64,000 nt of DNA from Sphingopyxis sp. BSN-002 (GTDB lineage Bacteria > Pseudomonadota > Alphaproteobacteria > Sphingomonadales > Sphingomonadaceae): positions 310,001 to 374,000 of the forward strand of contig NZ_CP091804.1 of assembly GCF_022024275.1 (NCBI RefSeq), written 5' to 3'. Of this stretch, positions 34,939-43,628 are shown piece by piece (the first letter of the stretch is position 1; each line of letters opens with the position of its first letter). The position numbers and the translations under genes are program-made. A model generated the notes under the pieces. That model was not told the origin of the DNA, made no database searches, and worked only from the letters and a program-made list of their open reading frames with translations.

Positions 34939-35786
34939 GCTGGCTCGACCGCGTTCGCAACGCCATTCCCTTCACCGCCAAGCGCGATACCGCCGACAAC
35001 CTCTGGCACAAATGCCGCCAGTGCCAGCAGATGGTGTTCGTCAAGGAATGGGAAGACAATCTGAACGTCTGCCCGCGCTGCGACCACCACGACCGCATCG
35101 GCGCGAAAGAACGCTTCGCGCAGCTGTTCGACGGCGGCGTGCATGAACTGATTTCCTCGCCGGCAGCGCCTGAGGATCCGCTGAAGTTCCGCGACACCAA
35201 GAAATATGTCGACCGCATCAAGGCCGCGCGCGCGCAGACCGGCGACCGCGACGCCTATCAGAATGCGTTCGGTCGTATTTCGGGCAAGGGTGCGGTGATC
35301 GGCGTGCAGGACTTCGCCTTCATGGGCGGCTCGATGGGCGTCGCGGTCGGCGAAGCCTTCGTCAGCGGCGTCGAACAGGCGATCAAGCGCGGGGTTCCCT
35401 ATATCGCGATCACCGCAGCGGGTGGTGCGCGGATGCAAGAAGGCACACTGTCGCTGATGCAGATGCCGCGCGCGACCGTTGCACTCCAGCGCCTTCGCCG
35501 CGCCGGGCTTCCCTACATCGTACTACTCACCGACCCGACCACGGGTGGCGTCACGGCCAGCTATGCGATGCTCGGCGACATCCAGATCAGCGAACCCAAG
35601 GCGCTGATCGGTTTCGCGGGCCAGCGCGTGATCGAGAATACGATCCGCGAAAAGCTGCCCGAAGGCTTCCAGCGCGCCGAATATCTGCTCGATCACGGGA
35701 TGATCGACATGGTCGTGCACCGCAAGGACCTGCCCGAGGCGCTCGGCCGCCTGATCGGCTATCTGGCGCCCGAAAAGGCCGCCTGA
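34935..35786 (+). CDS. accD: Acetyl-CoA carboxylase carboxyltransferase subunit beta
   Basis: 283 residues. The N-terminal zinc ribbon (C-R-Q-C ... C-P-R-C, about residues 31-53) and the carboxyltransferase core ('[15 protein letters not shown]', '[17 protein letters not shown]') are complete. It pairs with AccA to transfer carboxyl to acetyl-CoA, the first step of fatty-acid synthesis. Its ATG overlaps the trpA stop. folC follows 19 bases later. Confidence 0.95.
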   Translation: MSWLDRVRNAIPFTAKRDTADNLWHKCRQCQQMVFVKEWEDNLNVCPRCDHHDRIGAKERFAQLFDGGVHELISSPAAPEDPLKFRDTKKYVDRIKAARAQTGDRDAYQNAFGRISGKGAVIGVQDFAFMGGSMGVAVGEAFVSGVEQAIKRGVPYIAITAAGGARMQEGTLSLMQMPRATVALQRLRRAGLPYIVLLTDPTTGGVTASYAMLGDIQISEPKALIGFAGQRVIENTIREKLPEGFQRAEYLLDHGMIDMVVHRKDLPEALGRLIGYLAPEKAA

Positions 35787-35805
35787 TCCGGTCACACCCG
35801 CCGCC

Positions 35806-37146
35806 ATGGCCGACTTCGCCCGTTCTAGCGACCCTGCGGTGCAGGCGCAGCTCGATCGCCTCGGCGCGCTGTCGCCGGGCCGCGATATATTGGGGCTCGA
35901 GCGGATCGCCGAGCTGTGCGGCCGGCTGGGCAATCCGCAAGACCGGCTTCCGCGCACCTTCCACGTTGCGGGCACCAACGGCAAGGGATCGACCTGCGCC
36001 TATCTGCGCGCGATCCTCGAAGCGAGCGGGCGCAAGGTTCATGCCTATACCAGCCCGCACCTCGTCCGCTTCAACGAGCGCATCCGCCTCGCGGGAACGC
36101 TAATCGACGATGCGCTGCTGGCAGCGCTTCTCGAAGAGGTTCTGGATGAGGCGGAAGGGCTGCAGGCAAGCTTCTTCGAAGTTACCACTGCCGCCGCATT
36201 TCTTGCCTTCGCGCGGACGCCAGCGGACGATTGCATCATAGAGGTCGGCCTTGGCGGACGTCTCGACGCCACGAACATCATCCCGGCACCCGCCGTCTGC
36301 GGCATCGCGTCGCTGGGCATCGATCACGAAGCGTTCCTGCTCGCTCCCGAAGACGGCGTGCCGCAGGAAGCGATCGAACGCATCGCGTGGGAAAAAACCG
36401 GTATCTTCAAACCCGGCGCCGCGCTGGCGACGCTTCGCTACCCCGACGCCGTGATGAAGCTGGTCGGCGAACGCGCCGCCGCGGTAGGTAGCGCTTTGTT
36501 TTCCGAAGGCGATGCTTGGGCAATCGAGCCCCAGAGCAATGGCTTTCACTGGCGGTCGAAATCGGGTTCCATCGCTGAGCGTCTGGAACCGCGGATGGCG
36601 GGCGTGCATCAGATGCGCAATGCCGGACTGGCCATCGCCATGCTGACCATCGCCCCTGCCCCGCGTCCGGACCCAGCGGCCATTGCCTCGGGCGTATCCC
36701 GCGCCTTCTGGCCCGGACGCATGCAGAAGCTCGGGCCCGGCTCGCTGACGGCGCTTCTTCCCGAGGGGCGGGAGATTTGGCTCGACGGCGGCCATAATCC
36801 CGACGCGGGCGTTGCGTTGGCGCAGGCGCTGGACAATCGGGCGCCGCTCCACATCGTCTGCGGCCTGCTTCGCAACAAGGATGCGCTGGGCTTTCTGCGC
36901 CCCTTCGCGGACCGGATCGCATCGTTTCAGGCGGTTCCGATCCCCGGCCACGAGCATCACGATCCCAAGGATCTGTGTCACTGGGTCCAATCGGACCTCG
37001 GTATCGTCAACGCGCAACCGTGCGAAGACGTGACCACAGCGCTGCGTCACATTGCCGCTCATCGCGGGCCGGGTGACGTGCTGATATGTGGCTCGCTCTA
37101 TCTCGCCGGCGTCGTGCTCGATCTCAACGGGGAGCAACCAACCTAG
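35806..37146 (+). CDS. folC: Bifunctional folylpolyglutamate/dihydrofolate synthase
   Basis: 446 residues of the Mur-ligase superfamily. The P-loop 'VAGTNGKGSTCAYL' (about 47-60), the omega loop 'YTSPHLVRFNERIR' and the C-terminal 'DGGHNPDAG' are present. It attaches glutamate to dihydropteroate and folates. It ends the pyrF-trpFBA-accD-folC chain. Its last four bases (CTAG) are shared with the stop of the convergent TPR protein gene. Confidence 0.94.
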   Translation: MADFARSSDPAVQAQLDRLGALSPGRDILGLERIAELCGRLGNPQDRLPRTFHVAGTNGKGSTCAYLRAILEASGRKVHAYTSPHLVRFNERIRLAGTLIDDALLAALLEEVLDEAEGLQASFFEVTTAAAFLAFARTPADDCIIEVGLGGRLDATNIIPAPAVCGIASLGIDHEAFLLAPEDGVPQEAIERIAWEKTGIFKPGAALATLRYPDAVMKLVGERAAAVGSALFSEGDAWAIEPQSNGFHWRSKSGSIAERLEPRMAGVHQMRNAGLAIAMLTIAPAPRPDPAAIASGVSRAFWPGRMQKLGPGSLTALLPEGREIWLDGGHNPDAGVALAQALDNRAPLHIVCGLLRNKDALGFLRPFADRIASFQAVPIPGHEHHDPKDLCHWVQSDLGIVNAQPCEDVTTALRHIAAHRGPGDVLICGSLYLAGVVLDLNGEQPT

Positions 37147-37886
37147 CGCATTTCGGCAAGCGTCCGTGTGACCCAGTCATACATCGCCGCTTCGGCCTTC
37201 AGCGTCACCGGCGGGGTCCGCTTCATTCGCTGCTCGACCTCCTGCAGCAGGGCCCGGGCGCCGCGCCGGTCGCCCTCGGCGATCAAAAGCGCCGCCAGGC
37301 GGCAACGTACCTCGTCACCGGGCACACGCCCGACGATATCCTGATAAAAGGTGATCGCGTCTTGCGGACGGCCATCGGCTTCGGCGACCTTCGCGCGCAA
37401 CAGTGCACGCCGGTCCAGTTCGGTTTGCGAGATCGTCTCCGCCAGCCCGTCGATCGCTATCAGCGCTTCGCTGAAACTCCCGGCTTCATACGCTGCTTCG
37501 GCGATCCGCATCCCGATCGCCCGGTCGACATGCGGGGATAGCCGTTCGGCCTCGCGAAACTGGACGAGCGCATCGGCATAGCGCTCGCGCGCCATCAGCG
37601 CGTCACCGAGCTCGAGCCGGTTGCCCGCAGTATTGCTGAAGTCGACCGCATCGTTGGCGGCGCGCACGCGCCGCTCGGGGTCCATCTTGTCGGCGAACTT
37701 CGTCCGTGCATCCTGGACGCGCCGGTCATGCCTCAGGCCCGGCATCACCTCGACAATGAAATAGGCGAGCATGCCAACCATCGGCAGAAAGGCGATCGCC
37801 ATGATCCATGCCGTGTTGCGGCCCGTACGGAAGACATGGACGATGCACAGCACCTGCAGTGCCAGCGAGATCAGCAGGAAATGCAC
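37143..37886 (-). CDS. Membrane-anchored TPR protein with PLDc_N-like N-terminus
   Basis: 247 residues. The first 50 residues hold two membrane segments in the cardiolipin-synthase N-terminal (PLDc_N) pattern 'GRNTAWIMAIAFLPMVGMLAYFIVEVMPG'. The rest is helical with tetratricopeptide-like repeats (about 85-230, e.g. 'ALMARERYADALVQFREAERL'). Probable membrane scaffold; partner unknown. It is 4 bases downstream of the AmpG-like gene on the same strand. Its TAG stop shares a CTAG with the stop of folC. Confidence 0.78.
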   Translation of the reverse strand: MHFLLISLALQVLCIVHVFRTGRNTAWIMAIAFLPMVGMLAYFIVEVMPGLRHDRRVQDARTKFADKMDPERRVRAANDAVDFSNTAGNRLELGDALMARERYADALVQFREAERLSPHVDRAIGMRIAEAAYEAGSFSEALIAIDGLAETISQTELDRRALLRAKVAEADGRPQDAITFYQDIVGRVPGDEVRCRLAALLIAEGDRRGARALLQEVEQRMKRTPPVTLKAEAAMYDWVTRTLAEMR

Positions 37887-37890
37887 GGCC

Positions 37891-39261
37891 TCAGCCTGCC
37901 AGCTTGGGCGCTTCTTCGCTGCCCTCGACCTTGCCCGCCGACCCGACCGACAGGTCGACCAGCCCGGTCCGCATCATCCACCAGAAGAGCAGGACGCCCG
38001 GTACCGCGGCGACGGTCGTCAGCAGATAGAATTGCACATAGCCGAAGGTTTCGATCAGACCGCCAGCGGTGGTGCCGGTCACGAAACGCCCGACGATGCT
38101 CGCCGCCGACGAGATCAGCGCATAATGCGCCGCGGTGAAGCGCAGGTCGCAGAGAGCCGAGAAATAGGCGACCACGACAACGCCGCCGATCCCGCTCGCG
38201 AAATTCTCGAACCCGATCGCGCCGGCCATTCCGAGATTGCTCTTTCCGGTCGCCGCCAGCATCGCGAAGCTGAAGTTCGATACCGCCATCAGGATCAGAC
38301 TGACGAGCACCGAGCGCTTCATGCCCATGCGAGCATACATGATGCCGCCTACGAAGATGCCGATCAGATAGGCCCAAAAGCCGATCCCGACGTCGTAGAT
38401 CGCGATCTCGTCGTTGGTGTAGCCGAGGTCGTCGAACAGCAGGCGGAAGGTCAGATTGGCAAGCGTATCGCCGATCTTGTGGACGAGGATGAACAGCAGG
38501 ACGAGCCACGCGCCCTGCCGGCGGAAGAATTCGGTGAAGGGCCCGATGATCGACTGGAGGATCGCGTTCCCGCCCTTGCGCTGGGCAGGATCGCGATGCC
38601 GGTCGGGCTCACCCAGCCACAACGCCGCGATGACCGCGGGCAAGGCAAAGAGCGCGCAGGCAAGATAGGCGGGCTCCCACCCGTAACGCGCGGCGAGAAA
38701 GAGCGCGAGCGCACCGGCCCCCGCCGATCCGATGCGCCAGCCATACTGGCTCATGCCCGAACCGATTCCAAGCTGTTCGGGCTTCAGTATCTCGATGCGA
38801 TAGGCGTCAATGACGATATCGAAAGTCGCGCCAGCCAGGCCGACAAGAATGGCGGCGATCGCCGTCTGATAGATATCCGCCTTGGGCTCCTGAAGCGCGA
38901 GGTTCGCGACCGCTGCCATCACCAGCACCGAAGCCAGAATCATCCACGAAACGCGCTGACCGAGCACACCCAGTCCCGGCAAGCGAACCCCGTCGACGAT
39001 CCACGACCAGAGCGGCTTCAGATTGTACACGAGGAAGGCGAGCGTGAAGGCCGTCACGGTCTTCTTGTCGATCCCGTCCTGCGCCAGCCGTGTCGTCAGC
39101 GTTGCGCCGATCATGGCATAGGGAAACCCCGATGACAGGCCGAGAAGGAACGCCGCCATCGGCGCGCGCTCCAGATAGGGCCGGATGCTGTCCCACCAGC
39201 CCTGCGGCGGCGGTGTCACTGTATCGGGCTGCAAGCTGTATCTCCCCCATGGCGCCCGCAT
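37891..39261 (-). CDS. ampG: AmpG-like MFS permease (muropeptide transporter family)
   Basis: 456 residues with about 12-14 membrane segments. The sequence 'GLSSGFPYAMIGATLTTRLAQDGIDKKTVTAFTLAFLVYNLKPLWSWIVDGVRLPGLG' and the 'IDAYRIE' motif are typical of AmpG, which imports anhydromuropeptides for peptidoglycan recycling. Substrate not proven. It is relevant that the window also holds a beta-lactamase-like hydrolase (12469) and a SleB-type cell-wall hydrolase (63331). The TPR protein gene follows 4 bases downstream. Confidence 0.85.
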   Translation of the reverse strand: MRAPWGRYSLQPDTVTPPPQGWWDSIRPYLERAPMAAFLLGLSSGFPYAMIGATLTTRLAQDGIDKKTVTAFTLAFLVYNLKPLWSWIVDGVRLPGLGVLGQRVSWMILASVLVMAAVANLALQEPKADIYQTAIAAILVGLAGATFDIVIDAYRIEILKPEQLGIGSGMSQYGWRIGSAGAGALALFLAARYGWEPAYLACALFALPAVIAALWLGEPDRHRDPAQRKGGNAILQSIIGPFTEFFRRQGAWLVLLFILVHKIGDTLANLTFRLLFDDLGYTNDEIAIYDVGIGFWAYLIGIFVGGIMYARMGMKRSVLVSLILMAVSNFSFAMLAATGKSNLGMAGAIGFENFASGIGGVVVVAYFSALCDLRFTAAHYALISSAASIVGRFVTGTTAGGLIETFGYVQFYLLTTVAAVPGVLLFWWMMRTGLVDLSVGSAGKVEGSEEAPKLAG

Positions 39262-39362
39262 TCGGCCGCCGCGACCATCAGGCCTAGAGGCCTAAAGCGT
39301 CGGGAGTAAATTGGAAGCGGCTAAATGACCACCTGACCGCCGAGACGATCGTCCGGTCGCGC

Positions 39363-39824
39363 TCAAGCGGCCTGCGGCCGCCAGAATGTCGTCAGGCCGC
39401 TGACCTTGCGCGGTGCCTGGTTCTTGCAAGCCATGCTCTCGACCGCCTTCAGCGCCGACACGAGCGCGCCGGCGCTATGCGGCTTGCCAAGGCAGGCGAC
39501 GGCGATATCCGCGGCATCTGCCGGGCACTGGCCGGTGACGAGCAGCACGGCAATGCCGCGGTCGCGCGCGATGCGGGCAACTTCGCGGCCCGTCATGTCA
39601 CCCGCGAGGCCAAGGTCGAGGACAAGCGCGTCGATCTGCTCGACGGCCATGACGCCCACCGCGGCCTCTCCCGAATCGACCGTCGCAACGATATCGTACC
39701 CGCTGTGCTTCAGCGTGTGCTCGTTATCGAACGCCGTCAGCGGATCATCCTCGATGACCAGCAGGCGCTTGATGCACGTGGGGCGGGACGCAAAGAGCAT
39801 GAACACTCCCTTCATTGTCGCCAT
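39363..39824 (-). CDS. Single-domain response regulator receiver protein
   Basis: 153 residues, starting at MATMKGV after a GGAG site at 6 nt. Receiver-domain residues are all present: acidic pair D26-D27, phosphoacceptor D70 ('LVLDLGLAG'), T97 and K114. There is no output domain; the last 25 residues are basic and unstructured-looking. No histidine kinase gene is adjacent, so its partner is elsewhere. It is divergent from the rluB-like gene. Confidence 0.87.
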   Translation of the reverse strand: MATMKGVFMLFASRPTCIKRLLVIEDDPLTAFDNEHTLKHSGYDIVATVDSGEAAVGVMAVEQIDALVLDLGLAGDMTGREVARIARDRGIAVLLVTGQCPADAADIAVACLGKPHSAGALVSALKAVESMACKNQAPRKVSGLTTFWRPQAA

Positions 39825-39919
39825 GACTCGCTCCGCCGCTTCCTGCAATATCACTTGTGCTTGCCATCGACGAAGCGACACGTTTCCGGCTATGAGCGTG
39901 ATCACAACGCAACACTTCT

Positions 39920-40804
39920 GTGCCCAAAAACGACAAGAAAGCCGCATCCGTTCCGATGACGACCCGCCGCCCACCCCGTAACACGCCCCGCTCGACCCCC
40001 GAGCGCGATGCCCCGCGCGGCCGCCGTGCCGCCCGCGCCGACGCTCCCCCGCGCAAATTGAAGGCCGAACCCGAGCGCGAGGATGGACCGCAGCGCATCG
40101 CAAAACTGCTCGCCCGCGCCGGTGTCGGCTCGCGCCGCGATGTCGAGCGGATGATCGAGGAAGGCCGCATCGCGCTGAACGGCGAGACGATCGCCCAGCC
40201 TGCACCGCTCCTCGCGTCGCTCGAGGGTCTGACGGTTGATGGCAATCCGGTCGCCAAACCTGTGTCGACGCGACTCTATCGCTTCCACAAGCCTGCCGGA
40301 TGCCTCACGGCTGCGCGCGACCCCAAGGGCCGCAAAACGATCTACGACATCCTGCCGAAGGGCTTGCCGCGCCTGATGCCCGTCGGGCGCCTCGACTATA
40401 ATACCGAGGGGTTATTGCTCCTGACCAACGACGGCGAGTTCAAGCGCCAGCTCGAACTGCCTGCCAGCGGGGTCGAACGCACCTATCGCGCACGCGCTTT
40501 TGGCGACATCAGCCAGGAGCAGCTTGAAGAGCTGGTCATGGGGATCGAGATCGACGGCATCCGCTATGGCAAGATCGACGCCAATCTCGAACGCCGTACC
40601 GGGCGCAACCAGTGGATCGAGATGATGCTGACTGAGGGCAAGAACCGCGAGGTCCGTCGCGTCCTCGAACATCTGGGCCTGCAAGTCAGCCGCCTGATCC
40701 GCACGCGTTATGGCCAGTTCACACTTGAAGGGCTCGACATGGGCGGGGTCGAGATTGTCCCGCGCGACGAATTGTTCCAGTTCCGTCGCTACCTTAGCAA
40801 ATGA
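39920..40804 (+). CDS. rluB: Pseudouridine synthase RluB/RsuA family
   Basis: 294 residues from a GTG start; an ATG at 39956 is an alternative, and neither has a strong Shine-Dalgarno sequence. A basic N-terminal tail (1-50) is followed by an S4 RNA-binding domain ('QRIAKLLARAGVGSRRDVERMI') and the catalytic domain with D in 'GRLDYNTEGLLLLTNDGEF' and the 'EGKNREVRRVLEHLG' motif. RluB modifies U2605 of 23S rRNA in E. coli. Its stop overlaps the rsmD start, forming a two-gene rRNA-modification operon. Confidence 0.88.
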   Translation: MPKNDKKAASVPMTTRRPPRNTPRSTPERDAPRGRRAARADAPPRKLKAEPEREDGPQRIAKLLARAGVGSRRDVERMIEEGRIALNGETIAQPAPLLASLEGLTVDGNPVAKPVSTRLYRFHKPAGCLTAARDPKGRKTIYDILPKGLPRLMPVGRLDYNTEGLLLLTNDGEFKRQLELPASGVERTYRARAFGDISQEQLEELVMGIEIDGIRYGKIDANLERRTGRNQWIEMMLTEGKNREVRRVLEHLGLQVSRLIRTRYGQFTLEGLDMGGVEIVPRDELFQFRRYLSK

Positions 40805-41343
40805 GGGTGATTTCGGGCGAATGGCGCGGCCGCAAATTGCTCGCGCCCAAGAATGACGCGACGCGGCCGACAGCGGATCGTACGCGCGAAACATTGTTCT
40901 CGATGCTCGCAAGCCGCGTCGGCAGTTTCGAGGGCCTCTACGTCGCCGACCTGTTCGCAGGCTCGGGTGCGCTCGGGATCGAGGCGCTGTCGCGAGGTGC
41001 AGAGCATTGCCTGTTCGGTGAACAGGACCGTGACGCGCTCGACGCGCTGAAGAAAAATCTTGCAACGCTCGGCGCGTCCGCACGCGCCGACGTGCGCGCG
41101 GGATCGGTGCTCGGCCTCGGTCCGGCCAAACGAAGCTTCGACCTGATCCTTTTCGACGCGCCTTACGATACCGGCGCAGGCAGCGTTGCGCTCGACAAGC
41201 TCAATCGGTTGGGCTGGATCGGCGCCGACAGCCTGATTTCGATCGAGACATCGGGAAAGGAAACCGTCGAAGTCGCGGGCTTCGAGGTCGAAACCGAGCG
41301 GAAGGTCGGCAAGGCGAAGCTGACCCTGCTCAGGCCGGCGTAG
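40801..41343 (+). CDS. rsmD: 16S rRNA (guanine(966)-N2)-methyltransferase RsmD
   Basis: 180 residues, typical length. Motifs: 'RVISGEWRGRKL' N-terminus, 'ADLFAGSGALGIEALSRGA' SAM-binding, and the catalytic motif F-D-A-P-Y (the family usually has D-P-P-Y). It methylates G966 of 16S rRNA in the 30S subunit. Its ATG overlaps the rluB stop by 4 bases. Its 3' end overlaps the convergent transporter gene by 14 bases. Confidence 0.93.
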   Translation: MRVISGEWRGRKLLAPKNDATRPTADRTRETLFSMLASRVGSFEGLYVADLFAGSGALGIEALSRGAEHCLFGEQDRDALDALKKNLATLGASARADVRAGSVLGLGPAKRSFDLILFDAPYDTGAGSVALDKLNRLGWIGADSLISIETSGKETVEVAGFEVETERKVGKAKLTLLRPA

Positions 41344-42601
41344 CGGCGCGACGGACCATCAACAGCCCGAACCAGCTGACGACGCCTGCCAAGGCCAGAT
41401 ACAGCCCGACTGCGGCCGTCCCGTGCCCGTCTGCAAGCGCCTGCGCGGCGATCGGCGCCATCGCGCCGCCCAAGATGCCGCCGCCGTTGAAGGTGACCGA
41501 CGCACCCGTGTAGCGCACGCGCACAGGAAACAGCGACGTCAACCAGCTGCCGAGCGGGCCATAGACCAACCCCATGACGAACAGTGAAGTCGCGAGGCCG
41601 GCGAAGATGATCGTCCAGCTTCCCGACGCGAGCGCCGGCCCGAAGAGGAAGCCGACGAGGATCGTCGCGCCGCAGCCCCACGTCAGGATACGCTGCGGGC
41701 TCGATGCATCGCTCGCGTAGCCGGCGAAAATGATCCCACCCGCCATGAACAGGATCGCGCCGAGCTGGACCAGAAGGAATGCCTCCTTCGGATAGCCCAG
41801 TTCCTTCGTGCCGTGCGAAAGGGCGAAAGAGGTCGCGAGATAGAAGATGGCGAAGCAGGCGACGACCGCGAACGTGCCTGCCAGGGTTGCAAGCCAATGG
41901 TGGCGCAGCAACTCGCCGATCGGCACGCCGACCGGTGCATCTTTTTCAAGCGCCTCGGCGAAGTCGGGCGTCTCGCCGATCCTGAGCCGCACCCAGAGCC
42001 CCAGTCCGACGAGCAACGCCGAAAAGAGGAACGGAATGCGCCAGCCCCAGCTGGCGAAATCCTGATCGCTCAGCGTCAGGCCGAGAAGAAGGAACAACCC
42101 GTTCGCGGCGATGAATCCGACCGGAGCGCCGAGCTGCGGAAACATGCCGAAGCGTGATTTCCATCCCGGCGGTGCATTTTCGACCGCCAACAATGCCGCG
42201 CCGCCCCACTCTCCTCCGAGCCCGAAACCCTGCCCGAAACGCAGGATGCAGAGCAGCAGCGGTGCGACCCAGCCGACCATCGCATAGGTCGGCAGAAAGG
42301 CGATCAGCAGCGTCGACCCTCCCATCAGCATCAGCGACGCGACAAGCGTCGACTTCCGCCCGATCCGGTCGCCATAATGGCCGAACACAATCGCGCCGAC
42401 AGGCCGGGCGAAGAAGGCCAGGCCGAAGCTCATGAAGGCGAGCATCTGCTGCGCTGACGCCGATTCGACGGGAAAGAACAGAGGGCCGAACACCAGCGCA
42501 GCCGCTGTGGCGTAGATGTAGAAATCATAGAATTCGACCGCGGTGCCGACGAGGCTCGCGGTCAATATGCGTCGGTGCGCGCGATAGGGTGCCAGATCCA
42601 C
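41330..42601 (-). CDS. MFS transporter, metabolite:H+ symporter (MHS) type
   Basis: 423 residues, GTG start, 12 membrane segments. The MHS signature 'EFYDFYIYATAAALVFGPLFFP' and the inter-repeat motif 'GHYGDRIGRKSTL' are intact, as is 'RFGQGFGLGGEWGGAALLAVE'. Homologues import organic acids or osmolytes (proline/betaine, shikimate, alpha-ketoglutarate) with protons; the substrate is not determinable. The 3' end overlaps rsmD by 14 bases tail to tail. Confidence 0.88.
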   Translation of the reverse strand: MDLAPYRAHRRILTASLVGTAVEFYDFYIYATAAALVFGPLFFPVESASAQQMLAFMSFGLAFFARPVGAIVFGHYGDRIGRKSTLVASLMLMGGSTLLIAFLPTYAMVGWVAPLLLCILRFGQGFGLGGEWGGAALLAVENAPPGWKSRFGMFPQLGAPVGFIAANGLFLLLGLTLSDQDFASWGWRIPFLFSALLVGLGLWVRLRIGETPDFAEALEKDAPVGVPIGELLRHHWLATLAGTFAVVACFAIFYLATSFALSHGTKELGYPKEAFLLVQLGAILFMAGGIIFAGYASDASSPQRILTWGCGATILVGFLFGPALASGSWTIIFAGLATSLFVMGLVYGPLGSWLTSLFPVRVRYTGASVTFNGGGILGGAMAPIAAQALADGHGTAAVGLYLALAGVVSWFGLLMVRRAATPA

Positions 42602-42710
42602 GGGTGATGCCCCTCCCCTAGTGTGTCGGCGCGCTTTGAGCGTCTTTGCCGCTTTGACGCAAGGCGTATCGACATTGGTGAAGCGGCGCGGCTCGCGCTA
42701 AGGTTGCCTG

Positions 42711-43580
42711 ATGGAAAGCCCTCCGGTCCAGCAACTCGGCATCATCGGCGCAGGACGCGCCGCGCAGGCACTCGCGCTGGGGCTTGCCGGCCATTCGGTC
42801 GAGCCGCCGCTGATGTGGGGGCGCTCGCTCGAGAAGCTCGGCGCAGCCTCCGCTGCGACCGGCAGCGAGGTCGCGGTGTCGATTCACCGGATCGCGGTCG
42901 ATTGCGATGTCATCGCGATTGCGGTGTCCGACGACGCGATCGCGGCGGTGATCGACGAACTGGCGCCGATGCTGACAGCAGGGAGCGCGCCCTTCGTCTT
43001 TCACGTCAGCGGACGCAGCGGCGCGGCGATCCTCGAACCGCTCCGCTCACATGGCGCGCTGACAGCAGCTATCCATCCGGCGATGACATTCACGGGACAT
43101 CCCGAACGCGAAGTGGCGCGAATGGCCGAAGCGCGATTTGCGATCACGGGATCATCGGACCAGGCAACTGCGAAAGCGCAGCATATCGTTGCGATGCTCG
43201 GCGGGACGGCCGTCGAAATCGGCGAGGCACAGCGGACGCTCTATCATGCGGCGCTCTGCCACGCATCGAACCACCTCGTGACGCTGCTTGCCGGGGCATC
43301 GAACGCGCTGACACGGGCCGGCGTCGCCGATCCCGAAGCGTTGATCGCACCGCTGGTTCGCGCCGCACTGGAAAACAGCCTCGATCGCGGGTTCGACGCA
43401 TTGTCGGGACCGTTGCTGCGCGGCGATGCGCAGACGGTCGCGAGCCATATTTCAGCGCTCGCTGCCGATTGCCCCGAACTGCTGCCGGCCTATCGCGCGA
43501 TGGCGCTTGCGACGGTCGACGAGCTGGAACGCGCGGGCGCTCCCGTTGACGTTGCGGCGCTCCACAACGTGCTCGGTTGA
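42711..43580 (+). CDS. Rossmann-like/DUF2520 protein
   Basis: 289 residues. An N-terminal Rossmann fold ('LGIIGAGRAAQALALGLAGH') with an NAD(P)-type glycine motif is followed by the DUF2520 helical domain ('GAAILEPLRSHGALTAAIHPAMTFT', 'AALCHASNHLVTLLAGA'). The fold resembles ketopantoate/beta-hydroxyacid reductases. Substrate unknown; in some genomes this family sits near panB/panC, which are not here. It is 48 bases before the uvrD/pcrA-type helicase. Confidence 0.85.
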   Translation: MESPPVQQLGIIGAGRAAQALALGLAGHSVEPPLMWGRSLEKLGAASAATGSEVAVSIHRIAVDCDVIAIAVSDDAIAAVIDELAPMLTAGSAPFVFHVSGRSGAAILEPLRSHGALTAAIHPAMTFTGHPEREVARMAEARFAITGSSDQATAKAQHIVAMLGGTAVEIGEAQRTLYHAALCHASNHLVTLLAGASNALTRAGVADPEALIAPLVRAALENSLDRGFDALSGPLLRGDAQTVASHISALAADCPELLPAYRAMALATVDELERAGAPVDVAALHNVLG

Positions 43581-43628
43581 GCCTCCGCGCACTGGACAGC
43601 GCGGCCGCTGTTCCCTAATCGTTCGCGC

